Shown: positions 49,266 through 61,689 of the stretch, one piece after another
Numbering within the stretch: position 1 is the stretch's first letter
Layout: every line of letters begins with the position of its first letter
From: Panopea generosa
Taxonomy: Eukaryota; Mollusca; Bivalvia; Adapedonta; Hiatellidae
DNA: 64,000 nucleotides
Direction of reading: 5' to 3'
Assembly (NCBI GenBank): GCA_029582155.1
Contig: CM055899.1
Span: 56,439,853-56,503,852, forward strand
The notes under the pieces: model-generated
Seen by the model: the letters and a program-made list of their open reading frames with translations, nothing else
What the model was told of the DNA's origin: nothing
The model's database searches: none
Position numbers and translations under genes: made by a program

Positions 49266-49797
49266 TGTGTCCTTGGTTCACTAATATCGTGGCATTGCTC
49301 CATCACCATTGCAATCGTATTGTCATGGCGTCGCTAATTCCTGACGACAAAGTATTAGCACGATAGCGCTCATGAACACCGCAGAAAGGGGAGTTAACGT
49401 CTGGATGAGCGAGACTATTATGTAGTCTGTGGCACTAATTTGTGATGTCTTTCAATAGTTTAAATGTTAAATTTATAGAAGGTGCACGTTGCATTTTATA
49501 ATATTAATTTTGACACTGGCTCCTTTAAAAGGACTTTTGCAAAACATAACCTTGTAAATTTGTTTTGTTTGTTTGAATAAGTATCGTCATGTTATGCCAC
49601 CAAGAGATAATAGACGCTTATTTAGCCTAAACATTCCTGGGATCCTGGGAGGCAAACCAATACTCTTACACATCGGAAATAACTATAGCTTAAAATGTTC
49701 CCACTTGAATCAGGGGTAAGAGACGAATTGCAATGAGACAATGTCGTGAATCAATTATCATAGAAAATGTATCAGGCTTAACAAGTAAAAAGACCTG

Positions 49798-50046
49798 GAC
49801 TGGAATTCACCAACAGTTCTTAAGAATATTCTTAGACTTGAACTCAAGAATGAATTTTGACAAATACACTGAGAGACCATATTCTGAGACCAAAATTTGC
49901 AAGCATGTAGATACATATAGTATATAGTCAAATAAACACTCACAATTATTCTATATCTCATGATAAACTAGACACCTGAGGTGGTAATTTGGATTTTCAA
50001 GTTCAAGTCTAAGACTTTTCTCAAGAATGGTTGGTGAATACGACCC
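49798..50046. mobile_element. Foldback MITE with ~45-bp inverted repeats
   Basis: Left arm GGAATTCACCAACAGTTCTT..AAGAATATTCTTAGACTTGAACT; right arm, reverse-complemented, GGTCGTATTCACCAACCATT..CTTGAGAAAAGTCTTAGACTTGAACTTG. The TTCACCAAC...TTCTTAAG ends are of the Harbinger-like type. No coding capacity. Confidence 0.65.
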
Positions 50047-50601
50047 CAGGATGTTAAAGTATGCACGGCAAAATTACCGAGATCAATAATTAAGAAAGTA
50101 TTACATGCCGTTTTAATAAGAATGTTAACAAAAGCCTATAATTGTCTTTTGAATCCGTGTTGTGGGGTTCGTCAGTAGCTCTTTATATTTGATTATATTT
50201 AATTGTTGGTAGAAATAACGTGGTATGTATTTTCTACATCAGCAGATAAATAAGTAGTTCAGACGAGACTCTCACATCTTAGAGCCTAACCCCTCAATCC
50301 AAAACTACCAAACTCGACTCTTAGTCCTAGAATTATTCTAACTGCCTCTCCAATCCAAACTGAAACTAAGACCTAACTGTCCTCTTATCAGATGATAAAC
50401 GCAGAGGAGCAGAATGAAACTTTATTTGAATTACTTTGCAATTAAAGGACAAAGATCGTCTCATTGTCAAATGTCTGTTTGTTTTGAATGGTAGGATTTG
50501 ATTTCCACGACCCAGACTTATACGACCTAAACTCTGTTTTTTTGTTTTATAGTCACTCATCAATTGATTGATATCATTAGTTTAATAATGTGATATTTAA
50601 G

Positions 50602-50745
50602 GCCCCGGTTTCACTAAATTTCTTAAGTTGAGTATTTCCTCAAACTCAAAGTTCCATTCAACTGAGATTTCTCCAGTTTTCTGTTTCACAAAATTTCTCA
50701 ACTCGGATTTGAGGATCCTCAACTGAGTGAAATATTTGAGATATG
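50602..50745. mobile_element. Putative Harbinger left terminus
   Basis: GGCCCCGGTTTCACTAAATT followed by TCTTAAGTTGAG resembles the terminal inverted repeats of PIF/Harbinger elements. The sub-terminal sequence repeats GTTTCAC.AAATTTCT.AA.T twice (50609 and 50682). The Myb/SANT-like gene begins 140 bp inside. I could not find the opposite terminus. Confidence 0.5.
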
Positions 50746-52004
50746 TTATTAAAATCGCAAGCGGCCTAAACGCGAAGTTTTCAACGCGGAGGTACGAAAA
50801 TCGATGTTTTGTTGACAGCTCGCGCGAATTCCCGGTAAGTTTCAATGTAAAATTGTCGTTTGGTGTTTTCTATTGTTGTAAATCAACATGTCGCAACAGT
50901 CCGAGAAAAGGCCTCGCTCCACAAACTGGGTCGAGAACGAAAATATCGTCCTGACCGAGGCTGTTTTAGCGAGGGAGGCCACACTCTTTGGCAAACTGAA
51001 GGGGGCGGGTGGCTTTGGTGTTGGGATTTCATCCCGCGACAAAACAGAAAGCTGGCAGGAGGTGGTGTCTTGCGTGAATGCGTAAGTTAAAGGAAACCAA
51101 AATCTATCAGTGCTGTTTTTATTATATGAAAAAATGGTTTTGCATTTGCAATCTGATTTTGTTTAACATCTATAATTGTGTAGTGAATGTATGTACACAG
51201 GTCATTTACAACAGCCTGGTAGGCAGTGTATATGGGGGGGGGGGTTAAATATAACAATGGAATCTCTAGACCTTTGAACAAGTATGCTTAACACTGGAGC
51301 ACCGCATCTATACAATATATTGAAAGTAGTTAAAATGGTCCTATCGCAATGAGAAGTGTTTTATTTTACTAATAGCAGAAATAATCTCTCGTTTTTGACA
51401 AGTAATACTATTTATAGAAATTATTAACCAGCATGTTACTGTCGGCTCTAAAAATGTGTTGCATCGTTTTGATATGTATAAATAGATGCTAATATTCTTT
51501 AAAAATATGTAGTTATATAATAGAAACAGCATTAGTTATTATAATAAAATGGGAGGGGGTGTAATCAAAACACCAACATGTAAACCATTGTGTTTGTGCC
51601 CTGTAAACATTCAGTTTTCATGCAAAATGCTTCTGTAATTAATCGCCACACTTGGTGGTGTTGGGGTAGTAACAAGCTTTGTGTCTGTTATCTTGCATAG
51701 AAGGGAATGCTCATGCATATTTTGTCTTAAGTTTTTATGGGAACTGGAGAAAGCTAGTATAATGTATTTAAAAAAAACACTATTAGATCTATAAGCATTG
51801 ATTTAATTGACAAATGTATATATTTCTCTTCAAGTGTGTCAGTCCAGCCCAGGACAGCAGATCAATGCAAAAAGCAATTTGATAATATCAAACAGAGATT
51901 TAAGCTTTAATATTGAAATATATAATACGGATAATATGGTAGTGCTGTCAATTATTATAATTTTTAAGCCTAATCCAGCTTAAATGAAATATGTTAGCCC
52001 AATT

Positions 52005-52155
52005 GTTGATGGACCAGACTGTCTATATCTCTTATGACACCAATTCACCTCTCACATGTAACAAGACAAGAAAAATAAGCAGCCAGTCTGGGACTCGAAC
52101 GCATGGCCTTTCAACGACAGACTGAATGCTCTTTTGACCGGGCTGGCTGGATTTC
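52005..52155 (-). mobile_element. SINE relic, minus strand
   Basis: On the minus strand CCAGCCAGCCCGGTCAAAAG begins a tRNA-like head whose B box is GCGTTCGAGTCCCAG. The body continues to ACCAATTGGG-like sequence near 52005. It is nested in an intron of the Myb/SANT-like gene. Confidence 0.55.
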
Positions 52156-52966
52156 TAAATATATTTATATCTCCTTACTGGCTATGTACACACTGCTTTA
52201 TTTTTGTAATTAGTTGTTAAAGGTTATGTTAATGATGGTGACACATACATAGAAAAATAATGTGAAGTTTACTTTCATAATTAAATGTTTACAGTATTTA
52301 GATCCATTTTTACTTTCATCTAAGGCCATTCTTAAAAAAATAATTTATTGCTGTTCTCCAACTCATTATTTTTCATGTGTGTAAGTAGGTAGGTAAAACA
52401 TTTTTAGACAAATTGTGATTTTGCAGTCGTTTTAAAGAAAAATGGAAAGAAATTGTGCTTTGAAAGTCAATAAAAACGTTTGGATAGCTGCAACTCTGAG
52501 TAAGTTGGACAGCAAACATTTTTTTTAAGGACGGCCGAAGTTAATGACAATGTTGTGATTGCTTCTGTGTAATGTTCATAATACAGATGGTATTTATCAT
52601 ACATTTCAGAGATGTTGAAGAATGCTCAATACAGAGTGTATGCTGTTTTAAAAAAAAAAGATTCTGCTCGACGCAATTCCACTTTAATAAAGTCAAATTT
52701 ACAATTAAAATGTATTACAGCCAAAGAAAATATAGATGGTTTAAAGAAGCCAAAGACGGGGAGTGGCCCAAAACTACCAGACCCTACACCATGCCAACAA
52801 CTAGTGATTGATGGCATGGGCGATAGGCCTCAAATGACTGGTATACAGCTTGGGCTTGACACAATGGGTAATTATAGTCACTTATTCAGTCGACATATTT
52901 ATAATACAATTCATTAATTTCCTACAAATTCCTATTTTGTAATCATTAATTTAAATATATGGTATA

Positions 52967-53110
52967 TCCAGTTTTATTGGTGGTGGGAGGACTACATGTA
53001 TGAATGAATCCGTCTAGAACCACCTTCCTTCTGCAAGTAGCTGACAAACTTTCTCACACTCAAACCTATAACCTCACCAGAGTCGCTTTATACCACTCAG
53101 TCACAGAGGA
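52967..53110 (-). mobile_element. SINE family C, partial copy
   Basis: Shares with 54010-54193 the blocks AGAACCA.C.TCCTTC.GCAAGTA, TGACAAACTTTCTC and CGAACCTA-like sequence before a decayed tRNA head (reverse orientation). A further fragment (CCAGTTTTACTGGTGGAGGA) lies at 55597-55620. Confidence 0.5.
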
Positions 53111-54009
53111 AACTCTAGTTTATATACATATTAAAAATAATAACAATATAAAAGTGCTTTCATATTTGGAATCTTGTAGGAAAGAAAGAAAAGCTATTTG
53201 TAAATGTAGTTATGTGTGTATTTATATTATTTTTTATACATAAATCCAACATGATCAAGATAGTAGGTTTGAATAAGATTCCAAGAAACAATGGTATCTA
53301 CCAGCTTAACTAAAAACTTATCAAAAATTGAAGTATGTTTAATCTTTACAAGATACAATAAATTCTAAACCACAAAACATCAAACTGTAGATGAAACTGC
53401 ACATAATAATTCTATGATGAATATATATACTAAGTAGGACTTGGAATGACCATTTATCTGGTTTGTTATTCCAGATGATGACATGCCTGCAGTCCTTGGA
53501 CTTGATGATTCTAACGGTATGTTTTATTGCCATGTGTGAATTCTATAGTGGTTATACATGTACTTAACAGAAAACTATAATTTTAGTATTTTTGTGATGG
53601 ACAGTTCATTGTTAAACCCATTGCTGAGGCATAATTTAGCCTTTAAATGACACCATTACACCTGATAGTTGAAGAAAAAATGTAAATTAATTGGTGTTCT
53701 ACAACATCCAATACTTGTTTTAAAATAAGTTTATTTATAATTACAGTTTCAACAAACGAAGATACATGTAGAGAAAACATTGCTAAAAAAATAGCAGTTA
53801 GTAGACAAACTATTGTCAGTCATTCATTGACCCATCATGTTTTCATGGGCACTTTGGGACCTTATGGAAGATCAGCTGAATAAATCCTCTCTTCAATTTA
53901 AGCTGCATAGCACTGCCCTATTCTATGAATTATTTACAAAATATGGTGTTTTTTTTCCAGTAAGCTAGCTGTATAGGCAATATCCTGATGGCAACATATA
54001 CCTATACCA

Positions 54010-54193
54010 TTTTGCAGGTATTTTCACCTTTCAGTTTCCCTAACTGTTGGAGTCGGACTGAGTAGAACCATCATCCTTCCGCAAGTAACTGGAAACCTTC
54101 TCCCATAAAGTTTTTGGAGCAAGAGAGGACTCGAACCTACGACCTTAGTGGTGAGAGGCAAGTGATCTTGAGACAGCGCCTTAGACCACGGAG
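54010..54193 (-). mobile_element. SINE family C with tRNA head, minus strand
   Basis: Reverse-complemented, CCGTGGTCTAAGGCGCTGTC is an A-box/D-arm region like that of tRNA-Leu or Ser. It is followed by GTAGGTTCGAGTCCTCTCTT, the B box. The body carries GGAGAAGGTTTCCAGTTACTTGC. Intronic in the Harbinger Myb gene. Confidence 0.65.
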
Positions 54194-54839
54194 GAGAATA
54201 TTAAGCTCAAATGTTATGCCATCCAGGGCTAACAGACCATCATTTAAAAATCAGCAGTGAGAGAAGAACATAATAACATGAAAAATAGTGTAAAAATCTT
54301 TGTTAAATTAAAACTTTTACAATAAACATGTGCAAAGCATAAACTGATATATGATAATAAATAAAATATACTGCCACATGTAGACAATAAAATACTGCAT
54401 TGAATAATGGCATAAATTACTCCACAGATTGGATGATCTCTTGATAAACAATCTCTATTACTAGTTATTCTCAGAAAACAAAACAAACAAAAAATTCAGT
54501 CAATCTCTGGGCTTGTATTGCAATCTAATTAGAATAAATAAGTATCAAACCAACATAAAATATAAAAAAAAATAAGACGGTTTGTACGTTGCAATGATTT
54601 TTTTCTTGAATTTCAGGAAAAAAACAAAGAAGTCCTGATTACAGACAGTCGGAAAAAGAAAATTTGACCAAGGAGAATAAAAAACTTGACAAACAAATTG
54701 AAAAATTGGACAAGGAAATTATAAGAATAAATGGTGAAATTGAACTTACAAACGTACAAAAAAAATTACATGGCTAAAATACATAAAGAATTTGGTTTTA
54801 ATTTTGACAACATTACTGCACTTAAGATGGAATATATTA

Positions 54840-55010
54840 GGATTATTTTGTTTTTTTTTAAAATTGGCTTAAAACATGTTTCACCAATATATATATACTC
54901 GATGAACCCGTATGTCTATTTAAACATTCAAAAATAATATATTTAATAATATTTCCTAATCTGGACTACACGCTTAGGTTAAACTTAATAGATTTCCCTT
55001 AATAGATTTC
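54840..55010 (+). repeat. Dispersed repeat R1, copy 3
   Basis: AAAATTGGCTTAAAACATGT and CTAATCTGGACTACACGCTT..AGGTTAAAC match the order of blocks at 655-855. Confidence 0.55.
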
Positions 55011-55686
55011 CCGCTTAAAATTACAACATATTTTGTGATGTTAAATGAGTCGCATGGTATCATTTTGATTTCAATTTGATCCATTATACAGGTTTTCACA
55101 TAGTAAAAATGGTTTCATTTTAGAAATAGTCAGAATGTTGATGTGAATGCCATAGAGTAGTAATAGAGTGTCGTCTATTTTTAGAAAGTGGATTTCGTTT
55201 ACCATTCCTATTATAACATTAATTTTGTCACGTTATGATATACCAAACTGTTTGGATTTAAAAATCTTCTTCTCAAAAACCAACAAGACTCTTTTATATA
55301 AGTATATCCAAGTATTTATAAATGAATATATCACAGCTCAAATTGTTGAAGAATTAATAAAAAATAACTAGTTTTTACTAGTGATGGGCAATCGGAAATA
55401 TTAGTACAATGCAGAACTTTACATAAAAAAAGTTTAAATGCTTCCATTGATCATAAATTAATCAATTTGATTCTGCTAGTTTAAACAGTTTTAAACTTTG
55501 ATCTAAGATATATAACTGATTGAGAAGAGAGAAAAAAATGGAATGGAGAGAGGGTATAATTCCATTTTCAACACATTTCAGGTTATATATAGCATATCCA
55601 GTTTTACTGGTGGAGGAAGAATATGTAATAACAATTATTACAATTATGAAAAAAAGGTTTGCACAAATGTGATTCCTAATTACCAC

Positions 55687-56035
55687 TCAATCACCTTGTA
55701 AAGGCACCTGATGTACAGGCCCACCATTCACTTCTTCTTCTTCTGGTGGAAGAATGTCGCCTTCCTGAATTCCAACGTTGTGCAAGACAGCGCAAGCAAC
55801 AACAATTATAGCAGCTTTTGTGGGTTTTACTCTTAAACAGCTGTGCAGACAGCTAAAACGTCTTTTTAAAATACCAAAAGTTTGTTCTATCAAAACGCGA
55901 GTCCTAGTACATAGAGAGTTGTTAAATCTAATCTGGCTGCTGTTTCTGGTCGAGTTGTAGGGCGTCATTAAAAATGGCCTGCACGGGTATCCTGAATCCC
56001 AAGGAGGAATCCATCATGACTGCCTAAAAATACAT
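55687..56035 (-). pseudogene. Harbinger DDE transposase, C-terminal fragment with frameshift
   Basis: From about 56035 the minus strand reads LGSHDGFLLG in one frame, then after one missing base near 55996-56000 SGYPCRPFLMTPYNSTRNSS in another. It continues RTRVLIEQTFGILKRRFSCL and TKAAIIVVACAVLHNVGIQE to a stop at 55687. This is the C-terminal third of the HARBI1/DDE_Tnp_4 nuclease, including the last catalytic acidic residue region (IEQTFG). It faces the Myb-like gene tail to tail, the usual Harbinger layout. The N-terminal part is not found upstream, where the 45-bp minisatellite begins. Confidence 0.8.
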
Positions 56036-56344
56036 TCGCCAGCACTTGTGTTCATTAGGGCCTCATGGCAGATGGTATAGTTCATATAACTTTTAACATT
56101 TAAATAAAGTCTTCATTGCTAATGTTATTATTTAACTCATCCAATTATCATTACCACTACTTCAGAGGTAGTCTACAAAAAAAATAAACTAGAAATGCCG
56201 GGGCCAGACAGTTATGTCTTAGTTTGAGTATTTGTTCATCTTACGTTAGTTATCAAACCATAACACAGACCTTCTCGCAGGCCTCCAATATTAAAGAGCT
56301 ACGCTCTTAATTATTGAAAGATGAAAACCGAATATCAAAATAAA

Positions 56345-56860
56345 CTCTAACTGCTCTGTTTAATAAACAATATATAAAACGGATGATTGTGCTTTCAAAT
56401 CGGTATAATAAACAATATATAAAACGAATGGTTGTGCTTTCAATTTGGTATAATAAACACAATATAAACCGAATGGTTTTACTTTCAATTCGGTATAATA
56501 AATAATATATAAATCGAATGGTTGTGCTTTCAGTTCGGTATAATAAACAATATCTAAACCGAATGGTTGTGCTTTCAATTCGGTATAATAAACAATATCT
56601 AAATCGAATGGCTGTGCTTTCAATTCGGTATAATAAACAATATATAAACCGAATGGTTGTACTTTCAATTCGGTAAAATAAACAATATATAAACCGAATG
56701 GTTGTACTTTCAAATCGGTATAATAAACAATATATAAATCTAATGGTTGTGCTTTCAATTCGGTATAATAAATACTATATGAAACAAATGGTTGTACTTT
56801 CAAATCGGTATAATGAACAATATATGAAACGAATCGTTGTGCTTTCAATTTGGTAAAAAA
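56345..56860. repeat. 45-bp minisatellite with a continuous minus-strand frame
   Basis: The unit CGGTATAATAAACAATATAT then AAACCGAATGGTTGTGCTTT then CAATT (45 bp) is repeated about 11 times. 45 is a multiple of three, so one minus-strand frame stays open for 162 codons, encoding a 15-residue repeat (ELKAQPFGLYIVYYT). There is no signal peptide or flanking exon, so coding is unlikely. Confidence 0.95.
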
Positions 56861-57689
56861 ACATCAAAATATACATACGGTTGTATCCTTTGTTTTAACT
56901 AAGTGGTTGATTTGTGTTGTATTTTCAGAGTAATTTCATCTGACAACTCGAAACTATGATCTCTTCAGAGGAATAATATCTCAAAACATGTTATGTGGAG
57001 CACATATAATGAAATGAGTACTTATATCCCAGAGAGTTTATTTGTGTACATATCGAGTGTGTTAGTACTTAGAATAAATGGGGATATATTGTTTTGTAAT
57101 TGCTTACATATAAATGATGTACAGAAATGCGTCATATAAATGTGCCATAACAAATTGATGTATTATTTATTGACTACAGCACATCCTATAAACATTTACT
57201 TACTTTATGTGAATGTGAAGCTCCATAATATAGTGTGTCGATATTACGATTAATCTGTATTTATCTTTATGTCATTACTGAAACTACTGCAAACTGAAGT
57301 TTGTTATTATACTACTAATATTCAATATTGAATTACTTATATTGTTAATGCTACTATAGCTAAGTTGTTTTATTAATGTGAATTTGATATTTTAGATACA
57401 TGTTTCAAAATATATGTTACAGTTTCGTGGGTTTATAATTTGCATTTTTTTATACAATATGTGAAAACAGAAAACACGATTTTAAAGATGACATTTCAAA
57501 ATTTTATTACATTTGAAATATGTCAATTTTGCTTGAAAAATGAGATGTTAGTCAGAAATTTCATAAAATTTAATTTTCAGATGATGTGTTCCAAGTGACG
57601 TCCGTTTTGATGAATAACGACGTATAATCCACGTTTCTATTTCATGGTGTTAATACATTATTCTATAGCATTGCTAGTCTTAAAAAGAA
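56861..57689. other. Intergenic, nothing recognised
   Basis: AT-rich sequence, no exon or repeat recognised. Confidence 0.4.
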
Positions 57690-57869
57690 TACAGTCAAAT
57701 CTGTATAGGTGGTCACCTCTATTAAGCAGCCACTTGTCTAAAGCAGTCACATTCGCTATTTCCCATTTTTATGTTTTCAGAGCAAATTCATCTGTATTAA
57801 GCAACAGCCTGTCTTAAAAAGTTTTACTCCTTCCTTTGACTGGCTGCTAAAGATAGGTTGGACTGTAGT
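57690..57869. mobile_element. Family M MITE, copy 4
   Basis: Begins TACAGTCAAATCTGTATAGG and ends ATAGGTTGGACTGTAGTTA, inverted relative to each other. Internal CTGTATTAAGCAACAGCCTG and ACTGGCTGCTAA match the reverse complement of other copies, so it is inserted in the opposite orientation to 15429-15606. Confidence 0.65.
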
Positions 57870-58996
57870 TACAACAGACTCTGTTAAGTTATAAAACATA
57901 TTCAACCATTTTTGATCATGATTAAACAACAGCAAAAAAGGCATATGCATTATACTATTGATTAATGTACAAATAGTTTGCGCTTTTAACAAACGAGACA
58001 GATTAAAGTGCAAAGACAGACAAACTGTTTATATAGGAAACACTTTTAACGCATGAATTAGGAAAACAGAAAACAAAACAACGATATAAACATAAAAGAT
58101 GAAAAGGAAGAAGAACTCAATGAAAAAATGACTATTAAAATTAGATATGAGCCAAAAACAAATATTTTTTTTATTAGAATCGGAAACAGAAGACATATAT
58201 ATCATTAGAGAAAGAGATGCACAAATCAGACCAAGAATAAACTATATTGTTAACGGAGAAAAAAAAAACAACTATGTTTTAGGCTTAGAAAACTCACAAC
58301 AAACGTGAACAGTCATGCGTTCCCTAAGGTTTAATTACTAGATTAAAATCAGAATAATATAAATACACTGATGTTAAATGTTCAATTTTCTGTTGAGCGG
58401 TACACTCGAAAAAAAGGGTTGAACTATATTTATTGGTAATCATTTGAGAAGCGATTGAAATGAGTGATCCAGCTTCCTTCTTTAAAACGTTCAAAATGAA
58501 ATGGATTAAAATTCTAATTAATAGTAAAGAAGCGAATTGGAAATTTTACTAATATAGTGTTATGTACCTTTGGAGATACATGTTACTACTCAATATATGA
58601 TATGAATATAATTATATGGTTTTAAAACAATGCACGTTGTCACCAAACAATAGCCTACTTTAAAACTGTTAGATTCAATTAAAGCATACATTAATTACCT
58701 TAATACAGATTTTAAAACAGGTAAACTGGGGGAACAAGGAATTCAAATAAACGATAAACATAATGTTTAATTTGCAATAATTCGATACAATCAAAATTTA
58801 TATTTACAAACGATACCATTAACATAGATCATAATTAAGGTGAATTTATCTATCAAACTGGATATTCCAATTGCGTACAGTTAAATTAGTAATAGATGCA
58901 CAAAAACAATGGAAAGTATAGTAAATTCAGAGGAAGCAAACCATTCAATATGTTAAAAATAGAAGATGATATCAATATTCATTAATACAGTGTTCA
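57870..58996. other. Intergenic, nothing recognised
   Basis: Very A-rich on the plus strand; a few family-M-like phrases near 58650-58735 (TTAATACAGATTTTAAAACA) may be another worn copy. No exon. Confidence 0.4.
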
Positions 58997-59175
58997 TAGG
59001 TGGAGTGCTTGGTCCAGTGGTAGAGAACAAAACACAGAATCTGAGGGTCTTGGGTCTTGGGTTCGATTCCCCTATACGGCCGTTTGTAGAGTCCTTGAGC
59101 AAGCTACTTTTTCTGAATATGCTAACTACTGGTTCTACCCGGGAAAGCTTCGAGCGTGATTTATATCATTTGTAA
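58997..59175 (+). mobile_element. SINE family B
   Basis: TGGAGTGCTTGGTCCAGTGG is an A-box region and TTGGGTTCGATTCCCCTATA the B box. The body ends AAAGCTTCGAGCGTGATTTA. Its 3' end leads straight into the 24-bp minisatellite. Confidence 0.7.
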
Positions 59176-59214
59176 GAATTAGTTTAAAAGTAAACAAACA
59201 TACTCAAAATTGAA

Positions 59215-61350
59215 AGTTAATGCATACTCAAGATGATAAAGTGCATACATACTCAAGATTGAACGTTAATACATACTCAAGATGAAAAGTTTATACATAC
59301 TCAAGATGGAAAGTTAATACATACTCAAGATGAAAAGTTAATATATACTCAAGAAGGAAGGTTCATACTTACTTAAGATGGAAAGTTCACGATGGAAATG
59401 TCATACATATTCAAGATGAAAGATTCATACTTACTCAAGATTGAAAATTCATGCTAACTCAAGATGAAAAGTTAATACATATTCAAGATGGAAAGTTCAT
59501 ACATATTCAAGATAAAAAGTTCATTAATACTCAATGTATCATACATAATCAAGAAAAAAATCCATACGTACTCAAGAATTAAAGTTAAAACATACTCAAG
59601 ATGAAAAGTCCATATATACCCAAGATTTAAAGTTAATATATACTCAAAAAAAGGTCATCATTACTCAAGATGAAAAGTTTATACATACTTAAGATGGAAA
59701 GGTAATACATATTCAAAATGGAAATTTCGTACATACTCCAGGTTTAAAGGTAATGCATACTCAAAACAAAAAAAAATCATATATATTCAAGATGAAAAGG
59801 TCGTACACACTCAGGATGAAACGTTCATATATACTCAAGACGGAAATTTCATACATTCTCAAGATTTATAGTTAATACATATTCAAGATGAAAAGTTCAT
59901 ACATACTCAAGATTTAAAGTTAATACTTAAAATGAAACATTCATACATACCCAACATGAAAAGTTCATACATACTCAAGATTTATAGTTAATACATATTC
60001 AAGATGAAAAGTTCATACATACTCAAGATTTAATGTTAATACTTAAAATGAAAAAATCATACATATCCAACATGATAAGGTCATATATACTCATGAAGTA
60101 CAGTTCATATTTACTCAAGATGAAAATTTCAAACGTACTAAAGATGAAAAGGTCATACCAACTCAAGATGGAAAGTTAATATACTCAAGACGAAAATTTC
60201 TAACAAACTACGGATGATTAGATCATACTTACTCCAGATGGACAGTTCATACTTACTCAAGGTGAAATTTCAAACATACTCAAGATGATTAAGTCATATA
60301 TACTCAAGATGAACAGTTCATATTTACTCAAGATGAAAAGTTCAAGCATATTCAAGATGATCAGGTCATACTTACTCCAGATGGACATTTCATACTTACT
60401 CAAGATGAAAATTTCAAACGTACTAAAGATGAAAATATCATACCTACTCAAGATGGAAAGTTAATATACTCAAGACGAAAATTTCAAACATACTCAAAAT
60501 AATTATGTCATACTTACTCCAGATGGACAGTTCATACTTCCTCAAGGTGAACATTTTAAACATACTCAAGATTGAGACGATATACGAACTCAGATGAAAA
60601 GTTAAAATATATTTAAGATGAAGAGGTCATACCTACTCAAAATTGAAAGTCCATACATACTCAAATGGAAAGTTCACACATACTCAAGAGGGACAGTTCA
60701 CATACATATTCAAAATGAAAAATTCATACATACTCAAGATTTAAAGTGAATACATACTCAAAATGAAAAGTTCATACATATTCAAGATGGTAAGTTCATA
60801 TTGACTTAATACGATAAGTTCACACAAACATTCACGATGGAATGTTTATACACACTAAAGACACACAGTTAATACATACCAAGATGGAATGTTCATACAT
60901 ACTCAAGATGAAAAGTTCATACATATTCAAGATGGTAAGTTCATATTGACTTAATATGGTAATTTCACACACACATTCACGATGGAATGTTTATACACAC
61001 TAAAGATTGACAGTTAATACATACTCAAGATGGAAAGTTCATACATACTCAAGATGGAAAGTTCAATCATATTCAAGATGGAAAGGTTGTACATACTCAA
61101 TATGGAAATTCCATATTTACTTAGTATGAAAAGTTTAACCATATTTAAAATGGAAAGGTGATACATACTCAAGATGGAAAGTTCATACTTACTCAAGATG
61201 AAAATTTCAAACATACTCTAGATGGAAAGAGCATACTTACCCAAGATGAAAAGTTCCTACATACTCAAGATGGAAAGTTCAAACGTAATCAAGATGAGAA
61301 GGTCATACACACGCAAGATGGAAAAGTCATAATACTCAAGATGGAAAGGT
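59215..61350. repeat. 24-bp minisatellite, about 85 units
   Basis: Consensus CATACTCAAGATGGAAAGTT then CATA or AATA (24 bp), with frequent single-base variants and some longer higher-order blocks, for example the ATGGTAAGTTCATATTGACT block at 60786 and 60934. Because 24 is a multiple of three, short frames on both strands are repeat-driven. Confidence 0.95.
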
Positions 61351-61689
61351 AATTGTATTGTAAACAAATACTAAAGAATTACAAATGTAATTGATTAACC
61401 TTACATCTGCTAAGAAAACATCCACATTTAATTGGGAGACTCAATATATATGAAGAACTATTCTCAATTTAAATGATAATATGATTAAGCAATGCGAACA
61501 TAAACTTTATCTTAGTATATTTTCTCAACATAGAATCAATATACATGCAGAATAACTCAAACATAATTGTGCAATGTACTCGGTGACAAGAACTACCTAC
61601 ATATCTTTGTATCGACTGACAAGAAATAGAATCTCTCTGGATTAATATAATAACTAATGTATTTAAATATTTAGGCGAGTCATAGCAAC
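61351..61689. other. Short unique stretch between two tandem arrays
   Basis: No feature recognised. Confidence 0.4.

Larger units (their letters stand above)
50888..54777 (+). pseudogene. Harbinger Myb/SANT-like DNA-binding protein, multi-exon, probably broken
   Basis: Exons that fit: 50888-51081 (ATG; STNWVENENIVLTEAVLARE, then the loop and DKTESWQEVVSCVNA), 51835 on (VSVQPRTADQCKKQFDNIKQ), 52610-52867 (GSGPKLPDPTPCQQLVIDGM and TGIQLGLDTM), 53475-53516 (DDMPAVLGLDDSN), 53747 on (VSTNEDTCRENIAKK) and 54617-54777 (QSEKENLTKENKKLDKQIEK, a coiled coil, then stop). The first two encode a Myb/SANT-like helix-turn-helix, the second gene of PIF/Harbinger transposons, which binds the element's ends and helps carry the transposase to them. 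After 51835 the frame meets TAA at 51908 with no GT donor before it, and the exon at 53747 has no good donor, so the gene is probably dead. The copy of RFKEKW at about 52433 may be a displaced piece of the same domain. Confidence 0.7.

Noticed and set aside
48332-49337. Five overlapping long plus-strand frames
   Set aside because: Direct result of a 44-bp satellite without forward stops.
59215-61350. CRISPR-like array of short regular repeats
   Set aside because: Units are contiguous without unique spacers and the DNA is eukaryotic; it is a 24-bp minisatellite.
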